Assembly (NCBI GenBank): GCA_028697555.1
Contig: JAQVEX010000029.1
Span: 1-32,152, forward strand
Source: Lentimicrobiaceae bacterium
Lineage (GTDB): Bacteria > Bacteroidota > Bacteroidia > Bacteroidales > UBA4417
Direction of reading: 5' to 3'
DNA: 32,152 nt
Shown: positions 23,767 to 31,816 of the stretch, in pieces
How the letters are laid out: every line of letters starts with the position of its first letter
Numbering within the stretch: position 1 is the stretch's first letter
The notes under the pieces: model-generated
Databases searched by the model: none
What the model saw: the letters and a program-made list of their open reading frames with translations, nothing else
What the model was told of the DNA's origin: nothing
Position numbers and translations under genes: made by a program

Positions 23767-26217
23767 TTGAGCATTTACAAAAATAACAATAAGGGAGTAG
23801 AAACAAAAGTCGGGTTTGGTAGCGTAAAAGACATGATAAACGGCTTTTGCAAAGGTGATATTGGCAAAAATTTAGTTGCCGAAATGCAATTTATTACTGA
23901 CCCAACTGAGCTCAACAATTTACTTCAAACAACTTTTGAGATTAAATCCCTAATACAGCAAGGAAATTTTCCTTCTATGCAGGAATATTTTTCTTTAGAT
24001 GAAACCTTAGATTTATTAGCGGTTGAAGGTACATATTTAGAGACTGAGCAATTAGTCGTTTTCAGAAACAACTATCAAATTTACACTGATTTTTTCTTGT
24101 ATTTATCGAAAGTAGATGCAGAAAAGTTTCCGCTCATAACAAGTTTAAATTCCAACAATTATATTGATGAAGACATTATTCAGCTCATATCCGAAGTTAT
24201 CAATGATTTTGGAGAAGTAAGAGACGATGCTTCCGAATTGTTGAGGGAAATACGTGCTGAGCTTTCAAAATCGAATCAGAAGATAGAAAATACAATGCAA
24301 CGTTGCTTGAAGCAGTCGGTTAGCAGTGGAATATTGCCCTCGGATACCGAAATTGTCATCAGAAATGGTATATCGGTTATCCCAATAAAAAGTGCCAATA
24401 AGCGACAAATAAAAGGTTTGGTAATAGATGAGTCTTCCACGGGACAGACTTCCTATATTCAGCCTTTTGAAGTTATTGAAGCAATTAACAGGAAAAAGGA
24501 ATTGGGACTTGCCGAAAGACGCGAAATTGTTAAAATTCTGATACAGCTGACAAGCAAGTTGCGACCGCATTTCAGACATTTTAAAGATTCTACGCACTTT
24601 TTAGGAAAATTAGATTTTGTAATTGCTAAGGCAAAGTTTTCAATAGACAATAATTGCAATTTGCCGCAGCTCACCGACCAACCTATCGTTGATTGGAAAA
24701 ACGCCAAGCATCCCTTATTAAATATATCGCTAAAAAAACAAGGCAAAAAAATTGTGCCTTCTAGCATTAAAATCACATGCGATGATAGGATAATCGTGCT
24801 GTCGGGACCAAATGCCGGTGGCAAATCGGTTACACTTAAAACTTTGGGTTTGTTGCAATATATGTTGCAATGTGGAATTTTAATTCCTGTTGATGATGGC
24901 AGCGTAGCCGGAATTTTCGAACATATTTTTATTGATATTGGCGACCATCAATCTATTGAAAATGATTTGAGTACCTATTCAAGTCATTTGTTGCACATAA
25001 AACAACTGTTAGAGATAGCCAACGAAAAAACATTGTTTTTAATTGATGAGTTCGGCTCCGGAACCGACCCGCAATCTGGTGGGGCAATTGCCGAAGCGGT
25101 TTTGGAACAACTCAATTCGGTTAAAGCTAAGGGATTGGTTACAACTCACTATTCAAATCTGAAGAAAATGGCTTACGAACAAGATGGGTTTGTTAATGCT
25201 GCCATGCTTTTCGATATGCAATTAATAAAACCGCTGTACAAGCTCAACATAGGCAATGCAGGCAGCTCTTTTGCTTTTGAAATAGCCGCTTCTATTGATT
25301 TTCCGACAAACGTAATTGAAAAAGCGTCGGGTAAGGTTGGGTATTCTCATCTTAATTTTGAAAGAGAGTTGCAAAACTTAGATGCTGAGAAGGATAAAAT
25401 TATTCAGCAAAAGAAACAAATCGCTGAAGCCGACAAAACTCTCAATCAACTTGTTGAAAAGTACGAAACGCAAATCAAAGAGCTTAACGATAGCAAGCAA
25501 GCCGAATTGAAAAAAGCTTACAAAGAAGCGCAAGACATTATTAATAATGCAAACAGAATAATTGAAAATACGGTTAAAAACATCAAGGAAACTAAGGCTA
25601 ACAAAGAAAATATTAAAAAGCAACGCGAGATTGTAAAACAATTTAAAGATGAAGTTGCAGAAAAAAACAAAGAACTTTCTGACGTAAAGTTAAAATCAAA
25701 GTCAAAAAGCAAGAAAAAATCTGCTGATATAGTACCTATTATTGCAGGTGCAGAAGTTGTTGTGGGTAGCATGGTTAAACTTCCCGATTCAAATATGGTA
25801 GGCGAAGTTGTAAACATCAATCAAAATGAAGCTCTGATAGCTTTCGATAATCTTAAAATGAAAGCAAACATAAATCAGTTGCAGGTTGTGCATCCAAAAT
25901 ACAAGGGTACTACACAGCAACAAGGCGGTTCCGCAAGTTTGGGCACATTTTCCTTAAGTCAAAAATCTGAGCAATTTAAGTCGGGCATAGACATAAGGGG
26001 AAAAAATGCGCAAGAAGCTACCGATATTGTTGAAAAGTATTTGCAAGAAGCAAGTATGTTGCACGTGTACAGTGTGGAAATACTTCACGGCAAAGGCGAT
26101 GGAATACTAAGGAATGTTATTCGCCAAATGTTGTTAAAAAATAAATTGGTAAAAAGTTTTGAAGAAGCACCTATAGAAATGGGTGGCAGCGGAATAACGA
26201 TTGTTAATCTTTATTAA
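23767..26217 (+). CDS. mutS2: Endonuclease MutS2 / Smr-domain DNA and ribosome-associated ATPase (TTG start)
   Basis: An 816-residue MutS2. In different bacteria MutS2 suppresses homologous recombination or splits collided ribosomes. The MutS-like core and clamp region (about 1-330) precede the ATPase: Walker A SGPNAGGKSVTLKT (about 345-358) and Walker B LFLIDEFGSGTDP (about 423-435), followed by VTTHYSNLK. A long Lys/Glu-rich coiled coil with a KSKSKSKKK patch (about 540-655) leads to a KOW/SH3-like segment and the C-terminal Smr domain with GIDIRG (about 739-744) and HGKGDGILR (about 774-782). TTG at 23767 is chosen because an in-frame TAA lies 15 bp upstream with no ATG. The stop is 4 bp from that of the convergent gene. 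Confidence 0.95.
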   Translation: MSIYKNNNKGVETKVGFGSVKDMINGFCKGDIGKNLVAEMQFITDPTELNNLLQTTFEIKSLIQQGNFPSMQEYFSLDETLDLLAVEGTYLETEQLVVFRNNYQIYTDFFLYLSKVDAEKFPLITSLNSNNYIDEDIIQLISEVINDFGEVRDDASELLREIRAELSKSNQKIENTMQRCLKQSVSSGILPSDTEIVIRNGISVIPIKSANKRQIKGLVIDESSTGQTSYIQPFEVIEAINRKKELGLAERREIVKILIQLTSKLRPHFRHFKDSTHFLGKLDFVIAKAKFSIDNNCNLPQLTDQPIVDWKNAKHPLLNISLKKQGKKIVPSSIKITCDDRIIVLSGPNAGGKSVTLKTLGLLQYMLQCGILIPVDDGSVAGIFEHIFIDIGDHQSIENDLSTYSSHLLHIKQLLEIANEKTLFLIDEFGSGTDPQSGGAIAEAVLEQLNSVKAKGLVTTHYSNLKKMAYEQDGFVNAAMLFDMQLIKPLYKLNIGNAGSSFAFEIAASIDFPTNVIEKASGKVGYSHLNFERELQNLDAEKDKIIQQKKQIAEADKTLNQLVEKYETQIKELNDSKQAELKKAYKEAQDIINNANRIIENTVKNIKETKANKENIKKQREIVKQFKDEVAEKNKELSDVKLKSKSKSKKKSADIVPIIAGAEVVVGSMVKLPDSNMVGEVVNINQNEALIAFDNLKMKANINQLQVVHPKYKGTTQQQGGSASLGTFSLSQKSEQFKSGIDIRGKNAQEATDIVEKYLQEASMLHVYSVEILHGKGDGILRNVIRQMLLKNKLVKSFEEAPIEMGGSGITIVNLY

Positions 26218-26221
26218 AAAA

Positions 26222-26575
26222 TTAAAGTAAGGCGATATTTTTTCTGTCCTTGTAAGGAAGCTTAGCCATTACGCAATTGTACGATTGCTTAATCCACAAA
26301 AGTAAAGTTTCGTCGTCAATGCTGCCATCAATTTTTACAGTATTCCAATGTTTTTTGTTCAAATGAAATCCTGGGGAAACGGCTTCGTACATTTCTCGCT
26401 GATTTACAATAAGTTCAGGAGTGTTTTTTATTGATATGGCAAATTCTTTTTCTAAATCTGTTAATAAAAATATTTTGTTAAAAATTTTAAAAACCAAAAC
26501 TTCGTCATCAAAAGGAAAGCCTTCTGTAACGTGGGGTAGGGAAAGACAAAAATCTCTAAGTTCTTCAATATTCAT
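26222..26575 (-). CDS. MmcQ/YjbR family protein
   Basis: A 117-residue protein of the MmcQ/YjbR family, small cytoplasmic proteins with a CyaY-like or double-wing fold and possible DNA binding, whose role is not settled. Diagnostic parts are the N-terminal NIEELRDFCLSLPHVTEGFPF (in part), the central VLVFKIFNKIFLL, and GFHLNKKHWNTVKID near residue 73-87. Length is normal. It is a single gene, convergent with mutS2 (4 bp between stops) and divergent from the carboxyltransferase gene. Confidence 0.9.
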   Translation of the reverse strand: MNIEELRDFCLSLPHVTEGFPFDDEVLVFKIFNKIFLLTDLEKEFAISIKNTPELIVNQREMYEAVSPGFHLNKKHWNTVKIDGSIDDETLLLWIKQSYNCVMAKLPYKDRKNIALL

Positions 26576-26648
26576 AAAAAAAACATTTCTTGTTTGATGA
26601 TTTATAAAAAATTGCTATTATTGTAAATTAATTTGAAAAATAACTGAC

Positions 26649-26656
26649 CAAAAATA
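26649..26656 (-). promoter_or_regulatory. Putative -7 promoter element for the MmcQ/YjbR gene
   Basis: The minus strand reads TATTTTTG, matching TAnnTTTG, 73 bp before the ATG at 26575. The stretch is very AT-rich, so chance is a real alternative. Confidence 0.3.
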
Positions 26657-26679
26657 TAAATAATTTAAAAACAAAAACT

Positions 26680-28227
26680 ATGGCAACAAATTCAAAATCA
26701 GTAGATTTAAAAAGAAGAATGCAAGCTGCCTTAAAGGGCGGTGGAACTAAGGCTATTGAAAAACAAAAAGCTACAGGAAAGCTAACTGCCAGAGAACGTA
26801 TTCAGGCGTTATTAGACCCCAAATCATTTTACGAATATGATTTATTTGTAAGCCACGCTTCAACCGACTTCGACATGAGCGACAAATATTTGCCAGGCGA
26901 CGGTGTAATTACAGGAACAGGAACCATAAACGGTTTTCCGGTTTGTATTTTTGCACAAGACTTTACTGTTGCCGGCGGCTCTCTTGGTTTTGCTCACGCA
27001 AAAAAGATAACCAAAATTATGGATCACGCCATGAAACTTAAAGTACCTTTAATTGGTATTAACGATTCGGGTGGAGCGCGTATTCAAGAGGGCGTTAACT
27101 CACTTGCAGGTTACGGCGAAATTTTTTATCGCAATACGCAAGCATCGGGAGTTATACCACAAATTTCGGTAATTTTAGGACCTTGTGCAGGCGGCGCTGT
27201 GTACAGCCCGGCTCTTACCGATTTTGTTTTTGTGGTTGATAAAATTTCAAAAATGTTTATCACGGGACCCGAAGTTATTAAAACAGTATTGGGCGAAGAA
27301 ATTTCAATGGAAGAATTAGGCGGAGCCAGAGTGCAAGCGGAAACTACAGGTAACGCTCACTTCTTTGCAGAAAACGAATTTCAATGTTTTGAGCAGATAA
27401 AAAAATTATTCAGCTATATTCCGTGGAATAACACTAAAAAAGCTGATGTTTTTCCTAAAAAAGCACCCAGAACAAAACATTTTGACCTTTCTAAAATTTT
27501 CCCAAATAATCCACGTCAGCCCTACGATGTTAAAGATATCATTAGAGCCATAAGCGACGATTCAGAATTTTTAGAAGTTCACGAACATTTTGCAGCAAAT
27601 ATAGTTGTTGGATTTGGCAGAATTAACGGTATGACAGTTGGTTTTGTAGCCAATCAGCCACTTGTGCTTGCAGGCGTTCTCGACGTTGATTCCAGCGATA
27701 AAGCAGGACGTTTTATTCGCTACTGCGATGCATTTAATATTCCTTTGGTTACTTTCGTAGATTTACCTGGTTATCTTCCTGGCGTCGACCAAGAGCATGC
27801 CGGCGTTATCCGTCACGGGGCAAAAATTTTGTACGCGTACAGCGAGGCAACAGTGCCAAAAATCACTATCATCACACGTAAAGCATATGGTGGTGGTTAT
27901 ATTGCTATGTGTTCTAGCCACTTGCGTGCAGATTTCGTATTTGCGTGGCCCTCAGCTGAAATTGCGGTTATGGGACCCGAAGGAGCAGCTAATATTATTT
28001 TCAGAAATGAAATTAGAGAAGCGGAAAATCCCGAAGAAGTTAGAAAAGAAAAGATTAAAGAATATAAAGAAAAATTTGCTAATCCATACGTGGCTGCTGC
28101 ATACGGTTATGTTGATGCAGTTATAAACCCTGAGGAAACAAGAGAAATGATTATACATGCTTTAGATATTTCGAAAGATAAAAAGGTTGAGACTCCTGCT
28201 AAAAAGCACGGCATTCCGCCATTTTAG
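26680..28227 (+). CDS. Acyl-CoA carboxylase carboxyltransferase subunit (propionyl-CoA carboxylase beta / methylmalonyl-CoA decarboxylase alpha type)
   Basis: A 515-residue carboxyltransferase of the crotonase-fold family that moves CO2 between biotin and an acyl-CoA, most likely propionyl-CoA/methylmalonyl-CoA. The N-terminal half shows KLTARERIQALLD (about 29-41), FAQDFTVAGGSLGFAHAKKI and the acyl-CoA oxyanion region NDSGGARIQEGVNSLAGYGEIF. The C-terminal half shows VDLPGYLPGVDQEHAGVIRHGAK and TRKAYGGGYIAMCS. The end KKHGIPPF is typical. A biotin carrier gene follows after 54 bp. Family resemblance cannot separate an ATP-driven carboxylase from a sodium-pumping decarboxylase. The missing partner subunits would decide and are not in this window. 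Confidence 0.93.
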   Translation: MATNSKSVDLKRRMQAALKGGGTKAIEKQKATGKLTARERIQALLDPKSFYEYDLFVSHASTDFDMSDKYLPGDGVITGTGTINGFPVCIFAQDFTVAGGSLGFAHAKKITKIMDHAMKLKVPLIGINDSGGARIQEGVNSLAGYGEIFYRNTQASGVIPQISVILGPCAGGAVYSPALTDFVFVVDKISKMFITGPEVIKTVLGEEISMEELGGARVQAETTGNAHFFAENEFQCFEQIKKLFSYIPWNNTKKADVFPKKAPRTKHFDLSKIFPNNPRQPYDVKDIIRAISDDSEFLEVHEHFAANIVVGFGRINGMTVGFVANQPLVLAGVLDVDSSDKAGRFIRYCDAFNIPLVTFVDLPGYLPGVDQEHAGVIRHGAKILYAYSEATVPKITIITRKAYGGGYIAMCSSHLRADFVFAWPSAEIAVMGPEGAANIIFRNEIREAENPEEVRKEKIKEYKEKFANPYVAAAYGYVDAVINPEETREMIIHALDISKDKKVETPAKKHGIPPF

Positions 28228-28281
28228 TATTTCAGTTTTTGTGATTTTATTTTTATTAACTGTAATTTTAAAATTTGAAAT

Positions 28282-28854
28282 ATGGAAAAAGATAATACTA
28301 AAATAAATAAGGACACTAGCGCTAAAGAACAGCCGACAAAGGGTAGAGAACCTGTAAAGGCTAAGACGACTGCAAAAGCCAAAGAGCCGGCTAAGACTGT
28401 TAAAACTGAAGCAACAGCTAAAACGGTAAAAGCAAGTGCAAAAGTTGAAAAGGCAGTTCCGGTGGCTAAAGAAAAAGAGCCTGTTAAAAAAACTGTTGAG
28501 CCTGTCGTAGCAGCAAAACCGGCTGAAAAAGTCGAAAAATCCGAAGAGCCAAGCTACAAAACACTTCTGATAGGTGATGTTAGATACAGAACGCTTTTTA
28601 CCAATAAGTTTTTAAACCGCAAAAAATATGTTGCAAAAGACCCAAACGAGGTTTTTTCTAACATTCCCGGAACGGTTAAAAATGTTTATGTAAAAAAGGG
28701 TCAAAGAATTAAAAAAGGCGATCCGGTTGTAGACATGGAAGCAATGAAGATGGTAAACACAATTTTCTCACCCGACAATGGTAAGATTAAAGAAATTTGT
28801 GTCAAAGTGAACGAAAAAGTTCCTAAAAACGCCAAGCTGTTCTCTATTGAGTGA
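28282..28854 (+). CDS. Biotin carboxyl carrier protein with Ala/Lys-rich linker
   Basis: A 190-residue biotin carrier partner of the carboxyltransferase just upstream. Residues 1-95 are a low-complexity linker rich in Lys, Ala, Glu, Pro and Thr with repeats such as KAKEPAKT and KEKEPVKKT. A short segment SYKTLLIGDVRYRTLFTNKF (about 93-112) may dock onto the carboxyltransferase. The C-terminal biotinyl domain (about 115-190) has VDMEAMKMVN, with Lys156 as the biotinylation site, and the usual KGDPV and PKNAKLFSIE. The stop codon TGA lies at the left edge of a 7-bp-period repeat array. Confidence 0.93.
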   Translation: MEKDNTKINKDTSAKEQPTKGREPVKAKTTAKAKEPAKTVKTEATAKTVKASAKVEKAVPVAKEKEPVKKTVEPVVAAKPAEKVEKSEEPSYKTLLIGDVRYRTLFTNKFLNRKKYVAKDPNEVFSNIPGTVKNVYVKKGQRIKKGDPVVDMEAMKMVNTIFSPDNGKIKEICVKVNEKVPKNAKLFSIE

Positions 28855-28913
28855 TGGGTGATGGGTGGCGGGTGTTGGGTGGCGAGTCTCTTCACTCATC
28901 ACCCTTCACTCAC
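28849..28913. repeat. 7-bp-period array forming a hairpin between two convergent genes
   Basis: Nine heptamers in register from 28851: GTGATGG twice, GTGGCGG, GTGTTGG, GTGGCGA, GTCTCTT, CACTCAT, CACCCTT, CACTCAC. The 19-nt arm 28849-28867 matches the reverse complement of 28893-28911 at 17 positions, so the array folds into a long hairpin. It contains the stop codon of the biotin carrier gene (28852-28854) and of the four-helix-bundle gene (28910-28912). A bidirectional terminator is a likely role. Confidence 0.8.
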
Positions 28914-29269
28914 TTGATTTTTGCTTCTAATTTTTTGATTAGATTTATCAGTTGTTTTCTGGTTACCACAATTAATTCTAAAATGTCATCTATCGATCGT
29001 ATATATTTTTGTCTATAAGCTATGTATATTTGAGTTTCTAATTCAGCTATGGAACCAAGGGAGACATAACAAAACTGAATATATTCTTTTGTGTTCTTTC
29101 TATTAAACCCTTCTGCAATATTAGATGGAATAGAAACAGCACATCTTCTTATTTGAGATGTTAGAGAGAAAAGTTCATCCTTAGGGAACTGTTTAGTTAA
29201 TACATATATTTTATCAACTAAATCCATTGCGTTGTTCCAAACATCCATGTCTTTAAATGAAAGTATCAT
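28910..29269 (-). CDS. Four-helix-bundle protein (S23 / 23S rRNA intervening-sequence family)
   Basis: A 119-residue protein of the four-helix-bundle family first seen in intervening sequences of 23S rRNA genes, related to the Avd accessory protein of diversity-generating retroelements. The family pattern is clear: SFKDMDVWNNAMDLVDKIY at the start, FPKDELFSLTSQIRRCAVSI, PSNIAEGFNRKNTKEYIQF and GSIAELETQIYIA. The frame is open to a GTG at 29335, but those added residues are partly encoded by the repeat array. MILSFKD at 29269 gives the normal length. Its molecular role is unknown. It is bracketed by two repeat arrays that share a 24-bp near-identical segment. Confidence 0.9.
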   Translation of the reverse strand: MILSFKDMDVWNNAMDLVDKIYVLTKQFPKDELFSLTSQIRRCAVSIPSNIAEGFNRKNTKEYIQFCYVSLGSIAELETQIYIAYRQKYIRSIDDILELIVVTRKQLINLIKKLEAKIK

Positions 29270-29304
29270 AATTTTGTTTTTTATTCGGTGGTCTGTGATT
29301 TTTA

Positions 29305-29353
29305 GTGGCAAGTCTCTGCACTCATCACTCATCACTCATCACTCATCACCAAC
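29305..29353. repeat. 7-bp-period array (CACTCAT-type) overlapping the end of engB
   Basis: Seven heptamers in register: GTGGCAA, GTCTCTG, CACTCAT four times, CACCAAC. The first 24 bases match 28879-28902 in the array on the other side of the four-helix-bundle gene at 22 positions. The stop codon of engB (29339-29341) and its last few codons (GDE and the preceding residues) lie in the array. Confidence 0.8.
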
Positions 29354-29944
29354 CACCATTATTAATTGTTCAATATAAGCATATAACTCATCTATCCCAA
29401 TATTTTTATTGGCTGATGTTACAAAAATAGGAGGAAGGGATTCCCAGTCTTCCAAAAGTTTTTTCTTATACTCCGATAGGTTGTTTTCGTATATTTTTTT
29501 GGAAAGTTTGTCGCGTTTAGTGAAAACTATACAAAACGGTATGCCGTTTTTGCCAAGCCAGTCGATAAATTGCAGGTCAACGTCAAGTGGCAAATGTCTT
29601 AAATCAATGAGCAAAAACAAGCATAAAAGGTTATTCCTTTTGATTAAATAATTTTTTATTACGTTTTCCCAATCTTTACGTTTGCTTTTTGCAACCTTAG
29701 CATAGCCGTAGCCAGGCAAATCTACTAAATGCCAACTCTCATTTATTAAAAAGAAGTTTAGATGTTGAGTTTTGCCTGGGGTCGACGATGTTTTGGCTAA
29801 GCCTTTTATTCCGGTAAGTTGATTTATCAACGAAGATTTGCCCACATTCGACCTGCCGAAAAATGCAAATTCCGGTATATTGGCTGTTGGGCAGGTTTTT
29901 AAACTAACCGCCGACTTAACAAATGTTGCGCTGGTAATACTCAC
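29339..29944 (-). CDS. engB: Ribosome biogenesis GTP-binding protein EngB (YsxC/YihA)
   Basis: A 201-residue TRAFAC-class GTPase needed for assembly of the large ribosomal subunit. The G1 loop is GRSNVGKSS (about 30-38), a conserved Thr-rich switch I region with KTSSTPGKTQ follows (about 51-60), G3 is DLPGYG (about 75-80), G4 TKRDK is near 142 and G5 TSANK near 175. Length and motif order are those of EngB. It lies 4 bp after the GlsB-like gene, so it is probably in one transcript with it. The last codons are formed by a repeat array, but the length is normal. Confidence 0.96.
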   Translation of the reverse strand: MSITSATFVKSAVSLKTCPTANIPEFAFFGRSNVGKSSLINQLTGIKGLAKTSSTPGKTQHLNFFLINESWHLVDLPGYGYAKVAKSKRKDWENVIKNYLIKRNNLLCLFLLIDLRHLPLDVDLQFIDWLGKNGIPFCIVFTKRDKLSKKIYENNLSEYKKKLLEDWESLPPIFVTSANKNIGIDELYAYIEQLIMVVGDE

Positions 29945-29948
29945 TTTT

Positions 29949-30887
29949 TTATTTATTCTTGTTTACAACAAGGTCAATGTATCTTTCTTTTTTCTCTTCC
30001 TTTACATCATCTATTAACATCAATATTCCCGACTCTTCAACATCGCCAAATTCCTTGTTTAAAGATGTTCCGAAAAACAACATAGTATCCGACAAATTCA
30101 TATAGGCATTGACAAGTGGCGGTATGTGAGTTTCTTGTTTTCTGACTTCTTTGTTTAAAATTTTATAGTCGTCGTCGTAATTATCGGCATTGAATATTTT
30201 TTCGTATTCGGAAGCATCGCCGAAATATGTCAAAGGTTCGTGCGGAACAACTAACTTTTCTTTGTCGCCAAAGTGTTTGTTCAAGAAAAACAGTATAAGG
30301 TCTCTGGCGTATTTATCGTACGATAAGTACATAGTAATTTTGCCGAAAAAGTATTTTATTTCAGGTTTCGAGAAAACCAAAGCACCCAATCCGTCCCAAA
30401 TATTATCCAACGCAAATATACCTTTACGTGGATTATTTTGTGGCTGATAATCAGGCTGAACAAACGACCTGCCCAACTCAATTGTGTAGGGTAAATAATT
30501 AGCAATAAATTCCTTTGAAAAATCGAAAAGATGAGCCGTAGGAGTTGAAACATTTCCGGCTTCGTTAATTTCAAGTTCGTGTCCTTCAATGTATCTGTAG
30601 CCACCAATAATTTCTTTTTCGGTAGGATCCCACACAATTAGTTGTTTGAACGGATTTTTTGGCGATAAATCAAACTCATCTAAGTCTATTTCTTTTCCTG
30701 TACCACCACCGGCATCTCTAAACGTTACTTCTCTAAGTCTGCCTATCTCTTTAAGGGTATTAGGAGCATTGTGGCAATCTATCACATGAACTTGTCTGTT
30801 AGCTTTAAAAGTTCTACATAGCAATGTAGATTCTGTAAGTTCTTTTTCAATAAGTGATTTTTCTATCGGAGGAATTATTTCTTTCAT
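29949..30887 (-). CDS. glsB: GNAT-family N-acyltransferase, OlsB/GlsB-like
   Basis: A 312-residue acyltransferase of the OlsB-type GNAT family. In Bacteroides GlsB transfers a hydroxy fatty acid to the amino group of glycine, the first step of glycine lipid synthesis. The block EIGRLREVTFRDAGGGTG (about 49-66) followed by EIDLDEFD is typical of these proteins, and IVWDPTEKEIIGGYRYI and ELGRSFVQPDYQ are further GNAT/OlsB blocks. The frame allows an ATG at 30923, 6 bp after the upstream gene. MKEIIPPIEKSLIEKELT at 30887 matches my memory of the family start better. The upstream gene encodes a PlsC-like O-acyltransferase, the expected GlsA partner. The substrate is inferred from family and context. 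Confidence 0.82.
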   Translation of the reverse strand: MKEIIPPIEKSLIEKELTESTLLCRTFKANRQVHVIDCHNAPNTLKEIGRLREVTFRDAGGGTGKEIDLDEFDLSPKNPFKQLIVWDPTEKEIIGGYRYIEGHELEINEAGNVSTPTAHLFDFSKEFIANYLPYTIELGRSFVQPDYQPQNNPRKGIFALDNIWDGLGALVFSKPEIKYFFGKITMYLSYDKYARDLILFFLNKHFGDKEKLVVPHEPLTYFGDASEYEKIFNADNYDDDYKILNKEVRKQETHIPPLVNAYMNLSDTMLFFGTSLNKEFGDVEESGILMLIDDVKEEKKERYIDLVVNKNK

Positions 30888-30929
30888 TGTCGTATTGTTT
30901 ATCGTTATGTGGTAAATTTCCAATGCAAA

Positions 30930-31793
30930 TTACGGTATAAATTTACCATCGGGGTTATTTTTTAAGCTATATACAAATTCTTTTACCTTTTGAGCCCATT
31001 CATTATCATTGTACCTGTTATCAAATGTAGTGTACGGTATTGGCGAGCCAAAAGTAATTGAAAAATGCTTACCTTTTTGTTTATACATTTCGTCGGGCAA
31101 ATATATCATTTCAATATTAGCTTTAATACCTAATTTCTTTCTCATCGAAGCTATATTGTAAAACTTTTTGGAATTAACCGCATCTATGTAGCAAGGGATA
31201 ACATCTCGCTTGTGGGTAACGGCTTTTTTAATAAAAGTTTTCTTCCATTGCAAGTCGCAAATAATCTTATTTTGTTTTCTTGAGCATATGCCGGCAGGGA
31301 AGTACAAAATAGTTTTGTCGGAAGCAAAAGTGTCTTCTATGCTTTTTATGTTGTCTTTGTTGCTTCCGTGCTTGTTTATGGGAATAAACAACTCGCTAAG
31401 GTTATCTAAATTCATAAGCAAGTCGTTGACCGGAAAAACAATGTTTTTGTTTTTTTTGCCGACAACCCATAGCAAGGCTATGCCATCTAAGCCGCCCAAA
31501 GGGTGATTGCCGGCTATAATGTAGCGTTCGTTGGCTTTTATATTGTCAATTCCGTAATAATCAACCTCAGCTCCAAATTCGGTAATTATGGCATTCACAA
31601 AGTCGTGACCATGCAAATGCTTATTTCGCGATATAAAATCGTTTATTTCGTCCTGATGTATTATTTTTTTCAACCTATTGACTACAAATTTTGGTAGCCA
31701 TTTGTGCAAAGTAGGCGATTTAGATAGTATAACTTCGTCAACATCAATAAGTTTAGACTCGTTTTGTGTTTTTATTTCATTATCTATTGCCAT
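30930..31793 (-). CDS. glsA: PlsC-like O-acyltransferase, GlsA-like
   Basis: A 287-residue acyltransferase of the PlsC type. In Bacteroides GlsA adds the second acyl chain to an N-acyl glycine made by GlsB. The active-site block is NHPLGGLDG (near residue 95-103), in which His and Asp are separated by five residues instead of the usual four, a form I recall from Bacteroidota members. The second block is FPAGICSRK (near 170), the glycerol-phosphate-site analogue. An upstream in-frame TTG at 31811 overlaps the TAnnTTTG element at 31809-31816, so the ATG at 31793 is the start. The gene leads the operon glsA-glsB-engB. A general 1-acylglycerol-phosphate acyltransferase is the alternative. Confidence 0.82.
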   Translation of the reverse strand: MAIDNEIKTQNESKLIDVDEVILSKSPTLHKWLPKFVVNRLKKIIHQDEINDFISRNKHLHGHDFVNAIITEFGAEVDYYGIDNIKANERYIIAGNHPLGGLDGIALLWVVGKKNKNIVFPVNDLLMNLDNLSELFIPINKHGSNKDNIKSIEDTFASDKTILYFPAGICSRKQNKIICDLQWKKTFIKKAVTHKRDVIPCYIDAVNSKKFYNIASMRKKLGIKANIEMIYLPDEMYKQKGKHFSITFGSPIPYTTFDNRYNDNEWAQKVKEFVYSLKNNPDGKFIP

Positions 31794-31808
31794 GGTTAAA
31801 CTTTTTTG

Positions 31809-31816
31809 CAAAGTTA
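31809..31816 (-). promoter_or_regulatory. Putative -7 promoter element for the glsA-glsB-engB operon
   Basis: The minus strand reads TAACTTTG, matching TAnnTTTG, 15 bp before the ATG at 31793. It excludes the upstream TTG as a sensible start. Confidence 0.5.

Noticed and set aside
28910-29335. A longer, 141-residue form of the four-helix-bundle protein
   Set aside because: The added N-terminus starts at a GTG inside the repeat array. The family normally begins close to the conserved SFKDMDVW-type motif, which fits a start at 29269.
28910-29353. A diversity-generating retroelement, suggested by the Avd-related four-helix-bundle protein
   Set aside because: No reverse transcriptase gene and no template/variable repeat pair is present in the window. 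The short flanking repeats are heptamer arrays.
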